A program made the translations under genes and the position numbers. A stretch of 64,000 bases of DNA from Massilia rubra (GTDB lineage: Bacteria; Pseudomonadota; Gammaproteobacteria; Burkholderiales; Burkholderiaceae_D): assembly GCF_011682065.1 (NCBI RefSeq), contig NZ_VUYU01000011.1, positions 124,001 to 188,000 of the forward strand. The letters run 5' to 3'. Under the pieces are notes generated by a model that was not told the DNA's origin, ran no database searches, and saw only the letters and a program-made list of their open reading frames with translations. The first letter of the stretch is position 1. Each line of letters opens with the position of its first letter. This document shows positions 36,783 to 44,613 of the stretch, one piece after another.

Positions 36783-38038
36783 CAGTGCAGCCTCTGTTTG
36801 GAGAGCTTCTTGTTCCAGATCGCGACCGCCTGGTCAAGCGCTTGTTGCACGTCCTGCTTGCCGGTGACGCCCGCTTCGACCGCCTTGACCAGCGAGCGAC
36901 GCAGTTCGTCGTAGTCGTCGATGCCGGCCACGTACAAGGTGTGCGAGTGCGCCATCGAGCGTGCTCCCGCTTCCACGGCTTTTTCGGCGGCGCCGGCGTT
37001 ACTTGGGTGCGCCAGAAAATACGGATCGGCGGCCGCCTTGACGGCGGTGGGGAACACGCTAGCCTGTTTGGCAAAGGCGAGTTGGTTGGCGTCGCTGGTC
37101 AGGTACAGCGCGAACTTGCCGACCGCCGGCAGCAGCCTGGTGTCGACACCCTTGGGGATCGCGAAGTGAATCAGCCAGCCGCCGTCGGCGATGCCGGTGG
37201 GGCCGAGCGGCGCCGGCGCCACGCCGGTGACGGCGTAGATATCCTTGGCGTCGCCCTGGATGCGTTTCAAGGCTGTCGGCGGGGCGAGCAGCATGCCGAG
37301 GCGTCCGCCCTTGTAGGCGTCGATCACGGCCGGGAAGTTATCTTCGGCGAACAGGCTTTCTTTCAGCAGCCCGCCGGCCTTGTAGGTCGCGGCGAGTTTT
37401 TGCACCAGCGCCACGTGCTGCGCCGAATTGAACACCGCCTTGCCATCCTTGATGACGGCCAGGCCCTGCCACATGAACAGGCCATCGATTTTCGACAGCG
37501 CCGGGGCAATGCCGGCCTTGCCGGTGCGCGCCGCGATCTGGCGCGCGAACGCCAGTTGCTCGTCGAAGCTTTGCGGGCCGCGCGTCAACCCCGCATCCTT
37601 GAAAATGAGCTGGTTGTAGGCGATCACGGCGACGTTGCTGTACATCGGGAAGCCGTAGGTCTTGCCCTTGAAGCGCAGGTCTTCCAGGGTGCTGGGAATG
37701 TAGCTGGCCCTGGACGCGCCGAGCAGGGCGTCGACGGGCGTGAGCAGTTCGTCGCGCGCGTATTCGTCGGCCCAGGGCACGTTCAGGTTGACCAGCGCCG
37801 GCGGCGTGCCGGCCACGATGCGCGTGACCAGCTTGGTCTGGATGACATCCCACGGAAAATCGATCCACTCGATCTTCACGCCCGGATTGGCCGCCTCGTA
37901 ATTGCGCGCCACCGAGTCGAAGAAGGGCGTGAACTTGGGCTTCATGCTGAAGGTCCAGAATTCGATTTTCGTCTCGGCGGCGGCGGCGGGAGCGGCCAGT
38001 CCAAGTGCCATCAATGCCGTCAGCAGTATCGTTTTCAT
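36782..38038 (-). CDS. Extracellular sugar-binding protein (ABC, family 1)
   Basis: The protein has 418 residues with a signal peptide (MKTILLTALMALGLAAPAAA) and no lipobox, so it is soluble in the periplasm. The family-1 solute-binding pattern is seen: IEFWTFSMKPKFTPFFDSVA, ANPGVKIEWIDFPWDVIQTK, TPPALVNLNVPW and YGFPMYSNVAVIAYN. The context with nagA, kinase and deaminase genes suggests GlcNAc or chitobiose as ligand (NgcE-like role); this is inference. It overlaps the MalF-type gene by one base and is followed upstream by the SIS-domain gene. Confidence 0.93.
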   Translation of the reverse strand: MKTILLTALMALGLAAPAAAAETKIEFWTFSMKPKFTPFFDSVARNYEAANPGVKIEWIDFPWDVIQTKLVTRIVAGTPPALVNLNVPWADEYARDELLTPVDALLGASRASYIPSTLEDLRFKGKTYGFPMYSNVAVIAYNQLIFKDAGLTRGPQSFDEQLAFARQIAARTGKAGIAPALSKIDGLFMWQGLAVIKDGKAVFNSAQHVALVQKLAATYKAGGLLKESLFAEDNFPAVIDAYKGGRLGMLLAPPTALKRIQGDAKDIYAVTGVAPAPLGPTGIADGGWLIHFAIPKGVDTRLLPAVGKFALYLTSDANQLAFAKQASVFPTAVKAAADPYFLAHPSNAGAAEKAVEAGARSMAHSHTLYVAGIDDYDELRRSLVKAVEAGVTGKQDVQQALDQAVAIWNKKLSKQRLH

Positions 38039-38054
38039 CGATGGCGGGGCCGGG

Positions 38055-39077
38055 TCAGTTGGTCTTGGTGACTTTGCTGAGGTGGCGCGGACGGTCCGGG
38101 TCCATGCCGCGCGCTTTCGACAGGTGCGCCGCCATCACGTAGAACGCCTGCACCGCGACGATCGGGTCCAGGTCCGGCGTGGCGGCAATCGGCAGGGTCA
38201 GGTCGCGCTCCGCTACGTCTGCGGGAGCGGCCAGCAGCACGCGCGCGCCACGGGTGCGCATCTCGGCGGCGAGCGCGATCAGGCCGGCCTGGGTCGGTCC
38301 GCGCGTGGCGAAGATGAGCAGCGGGTAGCCGTCTTCGATCAGGGCCATCGGGCCGTGCTTGATTTCGGCGCCGCTGAAGGCTTCGGCCTGCAAGGCCGAG
38401 GTTTCCTTGAACTTGAGCGCAGATTCGAGCGCGATCGGAAAACTGATGCCGCGTCCGACCACCATGATGTTGCGCGCCGGCGTGAGCACGTCCAGCGCCG
38501 CCGACCAGTCCAACTCGGTGGCGCTGCGCAATGCATCGGGCAGGGCGGCCAGGCCTTCGGTCAGTTCCGGGTCGTTCTGCCACTGCGCCACCAGGCGCGC
38601 ACCGGCCACCAGGCTCGTAATGAAGCTCTTGGTGGCGGCCACGCTTTGCTCTTTACCTGCGCGCAGCGGCATGGCCCACTCGGCGGCGGCGGCCAGCGGC
38701 GAATCGATATCGTTGACCAGTGCGATGGTGGTGGCGCCGCCGTCGCGGAAGTACTTGATCGGTTCGACCACGTCCGGGCTCTGGCCCGATTGCGAAATGG
38801 CGATGGTCAGCGTGTCGCGCGTGACCAGCGGCGACTTGTACAAGGTCACCAGCGACATCGGCAGGGAGGCCACGATGCGCCCCATGCGCGCCATGATCAG
38901 GTAGGCGCAGTAGTTGGCGGCGTGGTCGGAGCTGCCGCGCGCCACCGTCAGCGCGGTGTTGAAGGTGGTGGTCCTCAGCTTGCGGCCCAGTTCCGCATAG
39001 CGTTCGACGTCGTTTTCCAGTTGCAGGGCGACGCAGTCGGCGGCGGACAGGGCTTCTTTAAGCATCAGTGAGGTCAC
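38055..39077 (-). CDS. nagB-II: SIS-domain glucosamine-6-phosphate deaminase (NagB-II type)
   Basis: The 340-residue protein has two SIS sugar-isomerase domains like the isomerase half of GlmS but no glutaminase domain. Motifs: ARGSSDHAANYCAYLIM, AISQSGQSPDVVEPIKYF, then VVGRGISFPIALESALKFKE with TSALQAEAFSGAEIKHGPMA. In this context it should convert glucosamine 6-phosphate to fructose 6-phosphate and ammonia, replacing a classical NagB, which is absent from the window. The start is GTG at 39077 with AGGAG seven bases upstream, overlapping the nagA end by 20 bases; ATG at 39065 is an alternative. Confidence 0.9.
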   Translation of the reverse strand: MTSLMLKEALSAADCVALQLENDVERYAELGRKLRTTTFNTALTVARGSSDHAANYCAYLIMARMGRIVASLPMSLVTLYKSPLVTRDTLTIAISQSGQSPDVVEPIKYFRDGGATTIALVNDIDSPLAAAAEWAMPLRAGKEQSVAATKSFITSLVAGARLVAQWQNDPELTEGLAALPDALRSATELDWSAALDVLTPARNIMVVGRGISFPIALESALKFKETSALQAEAFSGAEIKHGPMALIEDGYPLLIFATRGPTQAGLIALAAEMRTRGARVLLAAPADVAERDLTLPIAATPDLDPIVAVQAFYVMAAHLSKARGMDPDRPRHLSKVTKTN

Positions 39078-40170
39078 ACTTTTCTCCTTCGATATAGACA
39101 GCTTTGATTTTCAAATCGCGGTCCAGCACCACCATGTCGGCAAAGGCGCCGATCGCCAGGCGTCCGCGTTCGGTTTCGCCGAGGTAGTCGGCGGCATACG
39201 TCGAGACCCGGTGCGACGCGTCTTCCAGGCTCAGGCCCAGGCTCACCAGGTTGCGCAGCGCCTGGTCCATGGTCAGGGTGCTGCCGGCCAGGGTGCCGTC
39301 GGGCAGGCGCACGCCGCCCATGCATTTCTGCACGCTGTGGCGGCCAAGCTTGTAGTCGCCGTCGGGCATGCCGGTGGCGGCGGTCGAATCGGTAACGCAG
39401 TACAGGTGCGGGATCGCGCGCAGCGCCACCTTGATGGCGCCCGGGTGCACGTGCAGCAGGTCGGGAATCAGTTCGGCGTACTGCGCATGCGCCAGCGCCG
39501 CGCCGACCATGCCCGGCTCGCGGTGATGCAGGCCGCTCATGGCGTTGAACAGGTGCGTAAAACCGGCCGCGCCGTGCTCCAGCGCGGCCACGCCATCTTC
39601 GTAGGAACCGAGCGTATGCCCGATCTGCACGCGGATGCCGGCGTTGCTCAGTTCCCTGACTAAATTGAGGTGGCCGGCGATTTCGGGCGCCACGGTAATG
39701 AGGCGCATCGGCGCCAGGGTGCCCAGTTGCTGCACTTCGGCCAGGGTGGCGGCGCGTGCGTAGTTCGGCTGCGCCCCCAGCTTGCCGGAGTTGATGTACG
39801 GGCCTTCCAGGTGCACCCCGAGGATGCGCGCCGCGCCCGGACGGCGGTCGGCGCAGGCCGCGCCGATGGCCTTGAGCGCACGCGTGATTTCGTGCGGCGG
39901 CGCCGTCATGGTGGTGGCCAGCAGGCAGGTGGTGCCGTGCCTGGCGTGCATGGCCGCGATGATATGGGGCGCGTCGCCGGCCTCCATGATGTCCTTGCCG
40001 CCGCCGCCGTGCACGTGCAGGTCGATGAAGCCGGGGATGACGTAGTCGTCGCCGTTGACCGCCGGATCGACCGCGCCGCCATGCATGCCGGTGACGCGTT
40101 GGCCGAAGCTGATCGCGCCGTTGATCCAGCCGCTGCTGGTCAGGATATTGCCCTTGATTGCATCGCTCAT
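39058..40170 (-). CDS. nagA: N-acetylglucosamine-6-phosphate deacetylase
   Basis: This enzyme removes acetate from GlcNAc 6-phosphate. It has 370 residues. The metal-binding pattern is FIDLHVHGGGGKDIMEA (His52, His54), then GVHLEGPYINSGKLGAQ, IGHTLGSYEDGVAAL, FTHLFNAMSGLHHREPGMVG and CVTDSTAATGMPDG with the catalytic Asp. The C-terminal IGAFADMVVLD is typical. Its start overlaps the stop of the GntR gene by four bases (ATGA), so the two are translationally coupled. Confidence 0.97.
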   Translation of the reverse strand: MSDAIKGNILTSSGWINGAISFGQRVTGMHGGAVDPAVNGDDYVIPGFIDLHVHGGGGKDIMEAGDAPHIIAAMHARHGTTCLLATTMTAPPHEITRALKAIGAACADRRPGAARILGVHLEGPYINSGKLGAQPNYARAATLAEVQQLGTLAPMRLITVAPEIAGHLNLVRELSNAGIRVQIGHTLGSYEDGVAALEHGAAGFTHLFNAMSGLHHREPGMVGAALAHAQYAELIPDLLHVHPGAIKVALRAIPHLYCVTDSTAATGMPDGDYKLGRHSVQKCMGGVRLPDGTLAGSTLTMDQALRNLVSLGLSLEDASHRVSTYAADYLGETERGRLAIGAFADMVVLDRDLKIKAVYIEGEKCDLTDA

Positions 40171-40901
40171 CGGCGCGACTCCGCTACAAATTCATAATAA
40201 TCACTGCGGCAGAACGAGTGGGTCAGTTCCACCGCCGCGCCGCTGTCCAGGTAACTCACACGGGTAATGTGCAGCATCGCCGCACCCGGCGCCAGGCCGG
40301 CCAGGCGCGCCTGCTCCGCATTGGCGTTGACGGCGCGGATATGCTGCAGCGCGCGCATCGGAATGGCGCCGCGCGCCTCAAGGTAGCCGTACAGCGAATC
40401 GGTCACGCCGTGCGGGTCGGGCATGTGGATGGCCGGGATGGTGGTCGTTTCGATCGCCATCACCACATCGTCGGCGGTGCGCAGGCGGCGCAGGCGCGCC
40501 ACCGGCATGTTGGGCGAGAGCCCGAGCGAGAGCAGTTCCAGGGGCGCGGCCACGCCGATCTCGCGTTCCAGCCAGCGCGAGCCGGCGGTAAAGCCGCGCT
40601 GGCTCAGTTCTTCCGAAAAGCTGGTCAGGCGCGAGAGCGGCTGTTCCAGCTTGGGCGTGATGTAGGTGCCGGAGCCGCGCCGGCGCGTCAGCATGCCGCG
40701 CTCGCACAGCATGTCGATGGCTTTGCGCGCGGTCACGCGCGAGATGTCGAGCATGTCCGAGAGCATGCGCTCGGACGGCAGCGCTTCGTTGGCGCGCCAG
40801 TCGCCGCTGGTGATGCCGGCCGAAAGCTTGTTCGCCAGCTGCATATACAGTGGGGTGACGCTGTCGGCGTCGGGCTTGAAATCGCTGAGCTGCGCAAGCA
40901 T
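40167..40901 (-). CDS. GntR/HutC-family regulator of the GlcNAc operon
   Basis: The start at 40901 with GAGGA upstream gives 244 residues. The winged helix shows LYMQLANKLSAGITSGDWRA, ALPSERMLSDMLDISRVTAR and LTRRRGSGTYI. The UTRA domain begins near LTSFSEELSQRGFTAGSRWL and ends FCRSYYEFVAESRR-like. NagR/YvoA-type members bind amino-sugar phosphates and release a TGGTAT-type operator; the same role is inferred here. The gene is inside the operon it would control, between the kinase (2-base gap) and nagA (4-base overlap). Confidence 0.93.
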   Translation of the reverse strand: MLAQLSDFKPDADSVTPLYMQLANKLSAGITSGDWRANEALPSERMLSDMLDISRVTARKAIDMLCERGMLTRRRGSGTYITPKLEQPLSRLTSFSEELSQRGFTAGSRWLEREIGVAAPLELLSLGLSPNMPVARLRRLRTADDVVMAIETTTIPAIHMPDPHGVTDSLYGYLEARGAIPMRALQHIRAVNANAEQARLAGLAPGAAMLHITRVSYLDSGAAVELTHSFCRSDYYEFVAESRR

Positions 40902-40903
40902 GG

Positions 40904-41776
40904 TTAGTGTCCTCTCACGTGGAGTTCGATCATGCGCAGCGCGCCGCTGGCGGAGTCGCCCAGGGGAGCGACGCTGCGTGCCAGCAGGTCTGGCGGCAGG
41001 TAGGCGCGCAGCGGCGCGCCAAGGCCGCCGCACAGGGCCAGCGGCAGTTGGCCGGTGGGGTCGAGCGCGTGCGCCATCAAGGCCACTTCGCGCCCGGCGT
41101 CGGCCAGGATGGCGCGCGCGGTGTCGCACGTGTCCGCATGCGCCACCACCAGTGGCGCCAGCGAGGCGAACACGGTCTGGGTGGCGCCGCCGATCCAGAC
41201 CTGGATCGCATTGCGTTCGCCGCCGCAGGCGTCGATCACCGCTTGCGCAAAGGCGCTGTGCGGCGCGCGGCCGTCGATGACTTTTTCGATATGGGCGATG
41301 GCGCGCAGGCCCATCCAGCCGCCGCCGGCTTCGTCGCCGGTCGGAAAACCCCAGCCGCCCACTTCGCGAAAGCTGCCGTCGGCCAGCAGGGCCTGGCCCA
41401 CGCTGCCGGTGCCGATGGCGACGATGGTGCCGGGATTGCCGCCATGCGCGCCGATCAGGGTGGTGTGGCCGTCGTTCTCGAGGCGCATGCCGCCGAAGCC
41501 CGGATCGGCGCTGATAAATTGTTCGGCCCACAGCGGATTGTGCACGCCGGCCATGCCGAGCCCAATGCCGATGGCGGCGTTGGGCGGCTGCGCGATGCCG
41601 GCCGCGCCGAAGGCCGAGGCGATCGCTTCGGCGACCGAATTCCACGCCTGCGCAATGCCGAGCGAGAGACCGGACGGTCCGCCCTGGCCTTGTGCCAACT
41701 GGCAGCCGTCGGCGCGCGCCAGGCGCACTCTGGTACCGGTTCCACCGCCATCGACGCCGATGAGATATTCGATCAT
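40904..41776 (-). CDS. nagK: BadF/BcrAD-type N-acetylglucosamine kinase
   Basis: This is a 290-residue ASKHA-fold kinase. The phosphate-1 motif is IGVDGGGTGTRVRLA, followed by GLGMAGVHNPLWAEQ, an adenosine/phosphate-2 segment VAIGTGSVGQALL, GWGFPTGDEAGGGWMGLRAI and the C-terminal LALCGGLGAPLRAYLP. In this operon it would phosphorylate imported GlcNAc to GlcNAc 6-phosphate. This fits uptake by ABC or MFS transport rather than a phosphotransferase system. It is the promoter-proximal gene, 34 bases from the inferred transcription start. Confidence 0.93.
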   Translation of the reverse strand: MIEYLIGVDGGGTGTRVRLARADGCQLAQGQGGPSGLSLGIAQAWNSVAEAIASAFGAAGIAQPPNAAIGIGLGMAGVHNPLWAEQFISADPGFGGMRLENDGHTTLIGAHGGNPGTIVAIGTGSVGQALLADGSFREVGGWGFPTGDEAGGGWMGLRAIAHIEKVIDGRAPHSAFAQAVIDACGGERNAIQVWIGGATQTVFASLAPLVVAHADTCDTARAILADAGREVALMAHALDPTGQLPLALCGGLGAPLRAYLPPDLLARSVAPLGDSASGALRMIELHVRGH

Positions 41777-41817
41777 GTTTGCTGTTGTCCGGGTTCTGAA
41801 GTGGGGAAGGTGTGGGC

Positions 41818-41846
41818 ACTATATGATCGCCTAACCACCTTGTCAA
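41818..41846 (-). promoter_or_regulatory. Sigma70 promoter of the GlcNAc operon
   Basis: Read on the minus strand, TTGACA (41846-41841) and TATAGT (41823-41818) are separated by exactly 17 bases, a near-consensus promoter 42 bases before the kinase start. Such a strong promoter implies repression when the sugar is absent. Confidence 0.85.
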
Positions 41847-41848
41847 CA

Positions 41849-41875
41849 GGTATTTAAGTGGTATTATAAAATACC
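41849..41875. promoter_or_regulatory. Candidate GntR operator of the GlcNAc operon
   Basis: The inverted repeat GGTATTATAAAATACC (41860-41875) has perfect six-base arms. A further GGTATT half site at 41849-41854 abuts the -35 box. The sequence resembles the TGGTAT-type sites of NagR/YvoA regulators, so binding by one or both GntR proteins here is likely. Confidence 0.65.
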
Positions 41876-41950
41876 GAATTGGCATGGTGTCAGAATCCCT
41901 CGATATCATCATAAGCCGTTGTTTAATAACGGTTTATAAAACGCGGGCAA

Positions 41951-41991
41951 TGGTATTGATCTGGCTTTGGTTTAGTGCCAATTTGGTATGG
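41951..41991. promoter_or_regulatory. Additional GGTAT half sites upstream of the GlcNAc operon
   Basis: TGGTATTGA (41951-41959) and TTGGTATGG (41983-41991) repeat the operator half site 80-130 bases further upstream. They could serve DNA looping or a plus-strand transcript. The rest of the 452-base gap (41777-42228) holds no gene that can be supported. Confidence 0.35.
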
Positions 41992-42228
41992 AAGAGAATG
42001 CCGCCGGGAGCGTGGGATGCGTTGTGGCCGGCGCCGCGCAAGGAGGGGGAAAGCGCTGGCGGTATTGCTGGGAGGACGGCAATCCCTCATCATGAGGGGG
42101 CGACAGGGATGGCGCCGCAAAAGGTGTCAGTCGGATTGCGTTGATGGTAAGCTATGCAAGTTCCCGCATCGAAATACTGCGGGCAACGTCCCAATCCAGA
42201 TATCCCTGTCCTTTTTCCGTAGGCTTCA

Positions 42229-42528
42229 ATGACTTGCCCAGTTTGCAATGCCCAAAATTCCGCAATGAGTGTCCGTTGCCTCGACTGTGGAGCCACGCTG
42301 ATTCACGAAGCATTTCCACGTTCTAAAGAAGCGCAGCGCGCCTTGCGCGTGATCGACTATCGTACGTATACGGGCTTTGGCAGCCTGGCCGGCTGCGTCC
42401 TTGGCTTCGTAGGCTGGTTTGTCGTTTCCAGGAACGAGAGTGACTTCAAAAACTGCTTAGTCGTGTGTTCCTTGATCGGGACGGCACTGGGCGCCGTGCT
42501 TGCATGGCGTGAACGCAACACGCTTTGA
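42229..42528 (+). CDS. Small zinc-ribbon membrane protein, hypothetical
   Basis: The protein has 99 residues. The N-terminus MTCPVCNAQNSAMSVRCLDC is a four-Cys zinc ribbon (two CxxC pairs). It is followed by two predicted membrane helices (SLAGCVLGFVGWFVV and CLVVCSLIGTALGAVLAW). No named family beyond zinc-ribbon was recognised. The start has no strong ribosome site. It is the first plus-strand gene after the GlcNAc operon and is followed by a hairpin. Confidence 0.7.
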   Translation: MTCPVCNAQNSAMSVRCLDCGATLIHEAFPRSKEAQRALRVIDYRTYTGFGSLAGCVLGFVGWFVVSRNESDFKNCLVVCSLIGTALGAVLAWRERNTL

Positions 42529-42538
42529 CGCCACTACA

Positions 42539-42558
42539 GGGGCGGGCAATCCCGCCCC
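42539..42558. terminator. Hairpin between convergent genes
   Basis: There is a perfect 8-bp stem GGGGCGGG / CCCGCCCC with a CAAT loop, lying between the convergent zinc-ribbon and DUF2807 genes. There is no T run, so it is a weak terminator candidate. Confidence 0.45.
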
Positions 42559-42571
42559 CAGGGAAGGTGCA

Positions 42572-43474
42572 TCAGCCGCGCGACGCTTTGGCGCCTTTGC
42601 GGTCATAGCGCATCAGTTGCGCGGCGCCGTTGCCGGCCGCTTTGACGCGCAGTTCCACGTTGCCCGAGCCGCGCACGGTCACGTTGGGCTGTTGCACCAC
42701 CAGCTCTTCGGCGTCGATGCTGCCCGAACCATTCAGGTCGGCGACGAGCGTGCCGACCGCGCCGTCGATGTCGATCTCGCCGGAACCGGTCACCACCAGG
42801 CGCGCCTTGTCGGCCTGCAGTTGCTTGACAGTCAGCTCGCCCGAGCCATGCAACTCACCCAGGAATTCCTCGCTGCCGCCGGGGACGCAGACTTCTCCCG
42901 ATCCGCGCAGCACGGCGCTGGCGCGCTTGAGGTTCATGCTGCAGGCGTCGAAGCTGCCTGAGCCGTTCACATTGGCCTGCAAAACGCCGACGTCGCCGCC
43001 GAGGTCGACGTCGCCCGAGCCTTGCATGGTCACGTTCAGCTTCTCGGTTTTCAGTTGGAACATTTCCACATCGCCCGAGCCGCTCACGTTCAGTGCGAAT
43101 TGCGCGCTCTCGACATCGCGTGCCGACACGTCGGCGCTGCCGGCATTGGACAGGCTGCGCAGGCCGGGCGCCCTGATCTTGATGGTGACGCGTTCCTTGC
43201 GGTTGAAGCGGATGTTGATGCCGCCGGGCGAACGCGGGCGCACGATCAGGGTATCGCCCTTGACGATGGTTTCGATGTCGTCGAGTTCCTTGCGCGGGCC
43301 CGACAGGGCGAGTTCTTGCTGGCCCAAGCCTTTGATCTCGACTGTATAAGGGCCGGATACTTCGATCGCGTGGAAGGGCGCGACCTTGCGCACATCGTAG
43401 ATGTCCTCGGCATGGGCGGTCGCGACGGCGCACAGGAGGGTGGCGCAGGTGACGTAGTTGAATAAGGTGGTCAT
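42572..43474 (-). CDS. DUF2807 (head GIN) domain secreted protein
   Basis: The 300-residue protein has a signal peptide (MTTLFNYVTCATLLCAVATA, then HA). The mature part is a repeated beta-strand array with GSG turns about every 20 residues (VSGSGDVEMFQL, MQGSGDVDLGG, VNGSGSFDAC, LRGSGEVCVP, LHGSGELTV, VTGSGEIDI, LNGSGSIDA, VRGSGNVELR), the DUF2807 right-handed helix pattern. The N-terminal VRKVAPFHAIEVSGPYTVEI is typical. Exported; function unknown, with surface or polymer binding often suggested for the fold. Confidence 0.85.
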   Translation of the reverse strand: MTTLFNYVTCATLLCAVATAHAEDIYDVRKVAPFHAIEVSGPYTVEIKGLGQQELALSGPRKELDDIETIVKGDTLIVRPRSPGGINIRFNRKERVTIKIRAPGLRSLSNAGSADVSARDVESAQFALNVSGSGDVEMFQLKTEKLNVTMQGSGDVDLGGDVGVLQANVNGSGSFDACSMNLKRASAVLRGSGEVCVPGGSEEFLGELHGSGELTVKQLQADKARLVVTGSGEIDIDGAVGTLVADLNGSGSIDAEELVVQQPNVTVRGSGNVELRVKAAGNGAAQLMRYDRKGAKASRG

Positions 43475-43773
43475 GGCATGTGGCCGCTGGGCGGCGTTGA
43501 GTACGGAGCATGAACAATACGGCCATCCGGGTAGGCGCGCGAGTACCAGGCGACGAACGGACGAATCGGCGGCGTGAACGGTCGGGAAGCGGCTGTGCGC
43601 GGGCCGGCACTAGGGCAACGGGATGCGGGATGCGGGCACGAAAAAACGGGGGAGGGGAGGTCGGAAAACCCGAGGGGGCGTCGGGTTTTCCGGTGTGAAC
43701 TGTGCTGCGAGGGTGCTGCGCGCGTGCGGCCGGGGGGCTGGCCGCCGCGCTTTGATGCTTGCGTCGTGCTTGA

Positions 43774-44019
43774 TTAGTTCTTGTACTGTTCCAGCTGGAT
43801 GGCGAAAGCGGTCTTGTAGTTCTTGACGAATTCAACAGCTTCGGCGCTCACGTCGGCGCGGTTACGGCTGGTCGACTGGCTGATGGTGACAGCTGGCACG
43901 CTCAGGCTCGATGCGGCGGCAGCGGAAACAGCGGTGCTGGCGGCAGGGGCGTCGGCGGCAAAGGCCGAACCACTCAGGACCAGGGCTGCTACGGCGGTAA
44001 ACAAGGTCGATGCTTTCAT
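43774..44019 (-). CDS. Small secreted protein, paralog 1
   Basis: The protein has 81 residues with a signal peptide (MKASTLFTAVAALVLSGSAF, cleaved after AFA) and a short Ala/Ser-rich mature part ending SRNRADVSAEAVEFVKNYKT. The SR-x-RADVSAEA segment matches SRAEVRAEA in the next gene, so the two are tandem paralogs. The motif recalls the TRAEVRAEL signature of DUF4148-type secreted proteins. Function unknown. The 299-base gap downstream (43475-43773) contains no supported gene. Confidence 0.72.
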   Translation of the reverse strand: MKASTLFTAVAALVLSGSAFAADAPAASTAVSAAAASSLSVPAVTISQSTSRNRADVSAEAVEFVKNYKTAFAIQLEQYKN

Positions 44020-44177
44020 AATATTTCTCCAGTATTAATTCAACGTCGCATTTGTCTGCGGCGGCAAGAGCGGTGCTCTTTGATTAAGGTCAGTGTATTC
44101 CATCTGATTGATTCGAAAAAGACCGAATGACGCAATGCACAATTGCTAAATTCGGAATAATCGATGTCAATCCGCGC

Positions 44178-44438
44178 TTAGTTCGCGCTCAGGTCGAGCT
44201 GGGTATTGAGGGTTGGACGGGCATTCTTGGCCGCCGCCAGCGCTTCGGCGCGCACCTCGGCGCGGCTGCGGGTCGACGATACGGCCAGTTCCGGCACGTT
44301 CAGGCGGGTGGCGGTGATGCTGCTCGCCGCCGCACTGACGCTTGCGCTGGCCACGGTGACATCGGCCGCAACAGCGGTACCAGCGAAGTTTCCAACAGCA
44401 AACACGGCAACAGCAGCAATGAAGGACAGTGATTTCAT
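44178..44438 (-). CDS. Small secreted protein, paralog 2
   Basis: The protein has 86 residues with a signal peptide (MKSLSFIAAVAVFAVGNFAG, cleaved after VAA). The mature part contains NVPELAVSSTRSRAEVRAEA and LAAAKNARPTLNTQ. It is a DUF4148-like paralog of the preceding small secreted protein. The order and spacing (158-base gap) suggest a local duplication. The divergent LysR gene 175 bases away may regulate the pair. Confidence 0.72.
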   Translation of the reverse strand: MKSLSFIAAVAVFAVGNFAGTAVAADVTVASASVSAAASSITATRLNVPELAVSSTRSRAEVRAEALAAAKNARPTLNTQLDLSAN

Positions 44439-44613
44439 GGTGTTTCTCCAGTAATTGAGTGGACGTCGCTGTGACCTGGCGGCGCTGACGAGTTGTTTGT
44501 TTGCGTTTGCTCGTCCATGTGAAGCAGTCTATACGTTGCGGTATCCGCAAAAAAGGCGAATACTCGCAATGCAACGTTGCGCAATTTGGGATAATCCACA
44601 GTCGGAGGCGGGG

